Part shown: piece after piece, positions 5,661 through 6,959 of the stretch
How the letters are laid out: each line of letters begins with the position of its first letter
Position numbering within the stretch: position 1 is the stretch's first letter
Source of the DNA: Sulfuritalea sp.
GTDB lineage: Bacteria; Pseudomonadota; Gammaproteobacteria; Burkholderiales; Rhodocyclaceae
DNA length: 6,959 nucleotides
Assembly: GCA_023229545.1 (NCBI GenBank)
Contig: JALNZB010000058.1
Coordinates: 1 to 6,959 of the forward strand
Reading direction: 5' to 3'
Translations under genes and position numbers: made by a program
Notes under the pieces: generated by a model
Told to the model about the DNA's origin: nothing
What the model saw: only the letters and a program-made list of their open reading frames with translations
The model's database searches: none

Positions 5661-6937
5661 TGGAAGAGAAAGAGACTGCCGCCCTGCGCGACGCCGCCGA
5701 GGCGCGCCTGAAGGCAGAACCAATAACGGCTCCGGCGAGCGGGGCCGACATCGATCTGCTGCGTCTGGTGCACGAGTTGCAGGTGCGCGAGATCGAGTTG
5801 GAAATGCAGAACAACGAGTTGCGTCAGTCGCGAGCCGAGCGCGAAGCGGCGCTTGCCCGCTACACCGAACTCTACGATTTCGCCCCGGTTGGCTATCTGA
5901 CTCTCACCGCCGACAGTCTGATCGAGGAGATCAACCTCACCGGCGCGAAGCTGCTGGGGGTAGAGCGCGGGAATCTGATGCAGAAGCGCTTCGCGTCTTT
6001 CGTTGTTTCTGAAGACCAGGATCGCTGGGCGCGGTTTCTTGCCGGCGTGAAATCACAAGAGGGGCAGGAGCATGTGGAACTGCGGCTGCAACGTCGCGAT
6101 GACACGGTCTTTCATGCACAACTCGACTGCGTGCGACACAGGGTGCTGCGCAGCGGCGCGCCGAAAGTCGGCGCTGACGGCACGGCGATTTCTGCTGCGG
6201 GAAGCACTCTGGAAGTGAGCATCGCCCTGACCGACATCTCCGTGCGCAAGGGCGTCGAGGCGAAGCTGATCGAGGCCACGGCCGCGGCGGAGAAAGCCAG
6301 CCGCGCCAAGACCGATTTTCTGTCCAGCATGAGCCATGAATTGCGCACGCCGCTCAATGCCATTCTGGGTTTTGCCCAGATTCTGGAATCCGGCACGCCG
6401 CCGCCGACGCCTTCCCAGCAGCGGGATATTGGTCAGATTCTCCAGGCAGGCTGGTACCTGCTGGAGCTGATCAACGAAATTCTCGATCTGGCGCTGATCG
6501 AGTCGGGCAAGGTGATGCTGTCGCATGAGGTGGTCTCGCTGGCCGATGTCATGTTCGAGTGCCAGGCCATGGTCGAGTCGCAGGCGCAGACGCGCGGCAT
6601 CGGCTTGAGCTTTCCACGTTCCGAAATTCCCTACTTTGTCAGTGCCGACCGGACCCGGGTCAAACAGGTGCTGATCAACCTGCTGTTCAACGCCATCAAG
6701 TACAACAAGCCGGAAGGCACGGTGGCCGTGGAGTACGTCCTGATCCCGCCGAATTCGATCCGCATCAGCATTCGGGACACGGGTGTCGGGCTGACGCCGG
6801 AACAGCTCACGCAGCTTTTCCAGGCGTTCAACCGTCTCGGCAAGGAAGCCGGCGCGGAGGAGCAACCGTGTTCTAAGTCAAGCCGTTTTGGCTGTCCAAG
6901 GCTCATTATTTTTCACCATGGCATTCATGATGGTTAG
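5660..6937 (+). CDS. PAS sensor histidine kinase, C-terminus disrupted by an insertion sequence
   Basis: The reading frame holds 425 codons; about 401 are native. Residues 1-70 are a charged coiled coil (HELQVREIELEMQNNELRQS). Residues about 66-195 are a PAS domain starting 'YDFAPVGYLTLT'. The HisKA phosphoacceptor is His226 in 'SMSHELRTPLNAILGF'. The ATPase domain has its N box (Asn340 and Asn344 in 'INLLFNAIKYN'), G1 box (Asp373 in 'DTGVGL') and F box ('LFQAFNRLGKEAG'). After Glu401, where family members continue with GTGIGL (G2 box), the sequence changes to an unrelated 24-residue tail (QPCSKSSRF...) and stops at 6935-6937. A receiver domain, expected in hybrids of this type, would also be lost. 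Lacking the G2 box and the end of the ATP-binding fold, the product is probably unable to autophosphorylate; it might still dimerise and sense through PAS. The ATG at 5660 overlaps the previous stop (TGATG); a GTG at 5657 is an alternative. A purine-rich stretch (AAAAGG) lies 10 nt upstream. Confidence 0.85.
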   Translation: MEEKETAALRDAAEARLKAEPITAPASGADIDLLRLVHELQVREIELEMQNNELRQSRAEREAALARYTELYDFAPVGYLTLTADSLIEEINLTGAKLLGVERGNLMQKRFASFVVSEDQDRWARFLAGVKSQEGQEHVELRLQRRDDTVFHAQLDCVRHRVLRSGAPKVGADGTAISAAGSTLEVSIALTDISVRKGVEAKLIEATAAAEKASRAKTDFLSSMSHELRTPLNAILGFAQILESGTPPPTPSQQRDIGQILQAGWYLLELINEILDLALIESGKVMLSHEVVSLADVMFECQAMVESQAQTRGIGLSFPRSEIPYFVSADRTRVKQVLINLLFNAIKYNKPEGTVAVEYVLIPPNSIRISIRDTGVGLTPEQLTQLFQAFNRLGKEAGAEEQPCSKSSRFGCPRLIIFHHGIHDG

Positions 6938-6959
6938 CAGTTTTCGCATACAGGCGACG
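6863..6959 (-). mobile_element. End of an IS110-family insertion sequence (continues beyond the window)
   Basis: From about 6863 the kinase coding sequence stops matching its family, and the minus strand encodes an IS110-like transposase C-terminus. The boundary at 6862/6863 is inferred from where the expected Gly codon of the G2 box fails to appear; it could be a few bases to the left. Only about 15 bp separate the transposase stop from this boundary. No inverted repeat or target duplication can be judged because the other end is outside the window. IS110 elements typically lack clear terminal inverted repeats and usually make no target duplication, so their absence would not argue against this call. 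Confidence 0.7.
6878..6958 (-). CDS. IS110-family transposase, C-terminal 26 residues (partial)
   Basis: On the minus strand the frame is open from the window edge and ends in TGA (complement of 6878-6880). It reads 'VACMRKLLTIMNAMV', then 'KNNEPW', then a five-residue tail TAKTA. The pattern 'ACMRKLL-T-x-NAM(V/I/L)-(K/R)-(D/N)-x-x-PW' is the typical extreme C-terminus of IS110/IS116/IS902 (DEDD) transposases, which use an element-encoded guide RNA to choose target and donor sites. The catalytic residues are outside the window, so whether the enzyme is intact cannot be judged. The call rests on this short but distinctive motif. Confidence 0.7.
   Translation of the reverse strand, partial: VACMRKLLTIMNAMVKNNEPWTAKTA

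Noticed and set aside
6863..6937. Simple frameshift or natural C-terminal variant of the kinase instead of an insertion
   Set aside because: None of the three plus-strand frames after 6863 resumes the G2-box sequence, and the minus strand reads as a transposase C-terminus, so foreign DNA is the better explanation.
1..6959. CRISPR array, tRNA, rRNA, integron site, toxin-antitoxin or known defence genes
   Set aside because: No direct repeats with regular spacers, no RNA gene signatures and no such protein families were found on either strand.

Overview
The window is GC-rich, densely coding bacterial DNA. The protein families (hybrid sensor kinases, a CheB-CheR-PAS fusion, and Crp/Fnr-like regulators of the 'QNHLLAALP' type) suggest a Betaproteobacterium, possibly of the Rhodocyclales or a neighbouring order. 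That placement rests on family resemblance only; there is no rRNA gene or other marker to confirm it.

Left block (1-2029, + strand): the last part of a receiver domain, probably the C-terminus of a hybrid histidine kinase whose body lies upstream. It is followed by a response regulator built as receiver, coiled coil and PAS, and then by a Crp/Fnr-type regulator. The start/stop codons overlap at both gene junctions (4 nt and 17 nt), so these three genes look like one translationally coupled operon running from sensor to phosphorelay to transcription factor. Centre (2077-2796, - strand): a second Crp/Fnr-type regulator, convergent with the first and a close paralogue of it, aligning without gaps at roughly 60% identity by eye. 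A 194-bp divergent promoter region (2797-2990) separates it from the right block.

Right block (2991-6959, + strand): a CheB methylesterase/CheR methyltransferase/PAS fusion of 889 residues with visible catalytic motifs and a seven-unit heptad-repeat coiled coil. It is followed with a 1-base overlap by a PAS-containing sensor histidine kinase. That kinase is broken: its sequence leaves the family after Glu401, just before the G2 box of the ATPase domain. The sequence beyond the break carries, on the minus strand, the C-terminal end of what I read as an IS110-family transposase. The element continues past the window edge.

Together the genes form a local signalling cluster: two kinase systems, an adaptation-type methyltransferase/methylesterase with sensory PAS domains, a stand-alone receiver-PAS protein and two sister Crp-like regulators. 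No CheA, CheW or chemoreceptor is visible here. All gene families are known. The least ordinary points are the IS110 interruption of the kinase, the convergent diverged Crp pair with a substitution in its phosphate-binding cassette, and a dyad overlapping the second regulator's ribosome-binding site. I did not find a clearly new biological system.
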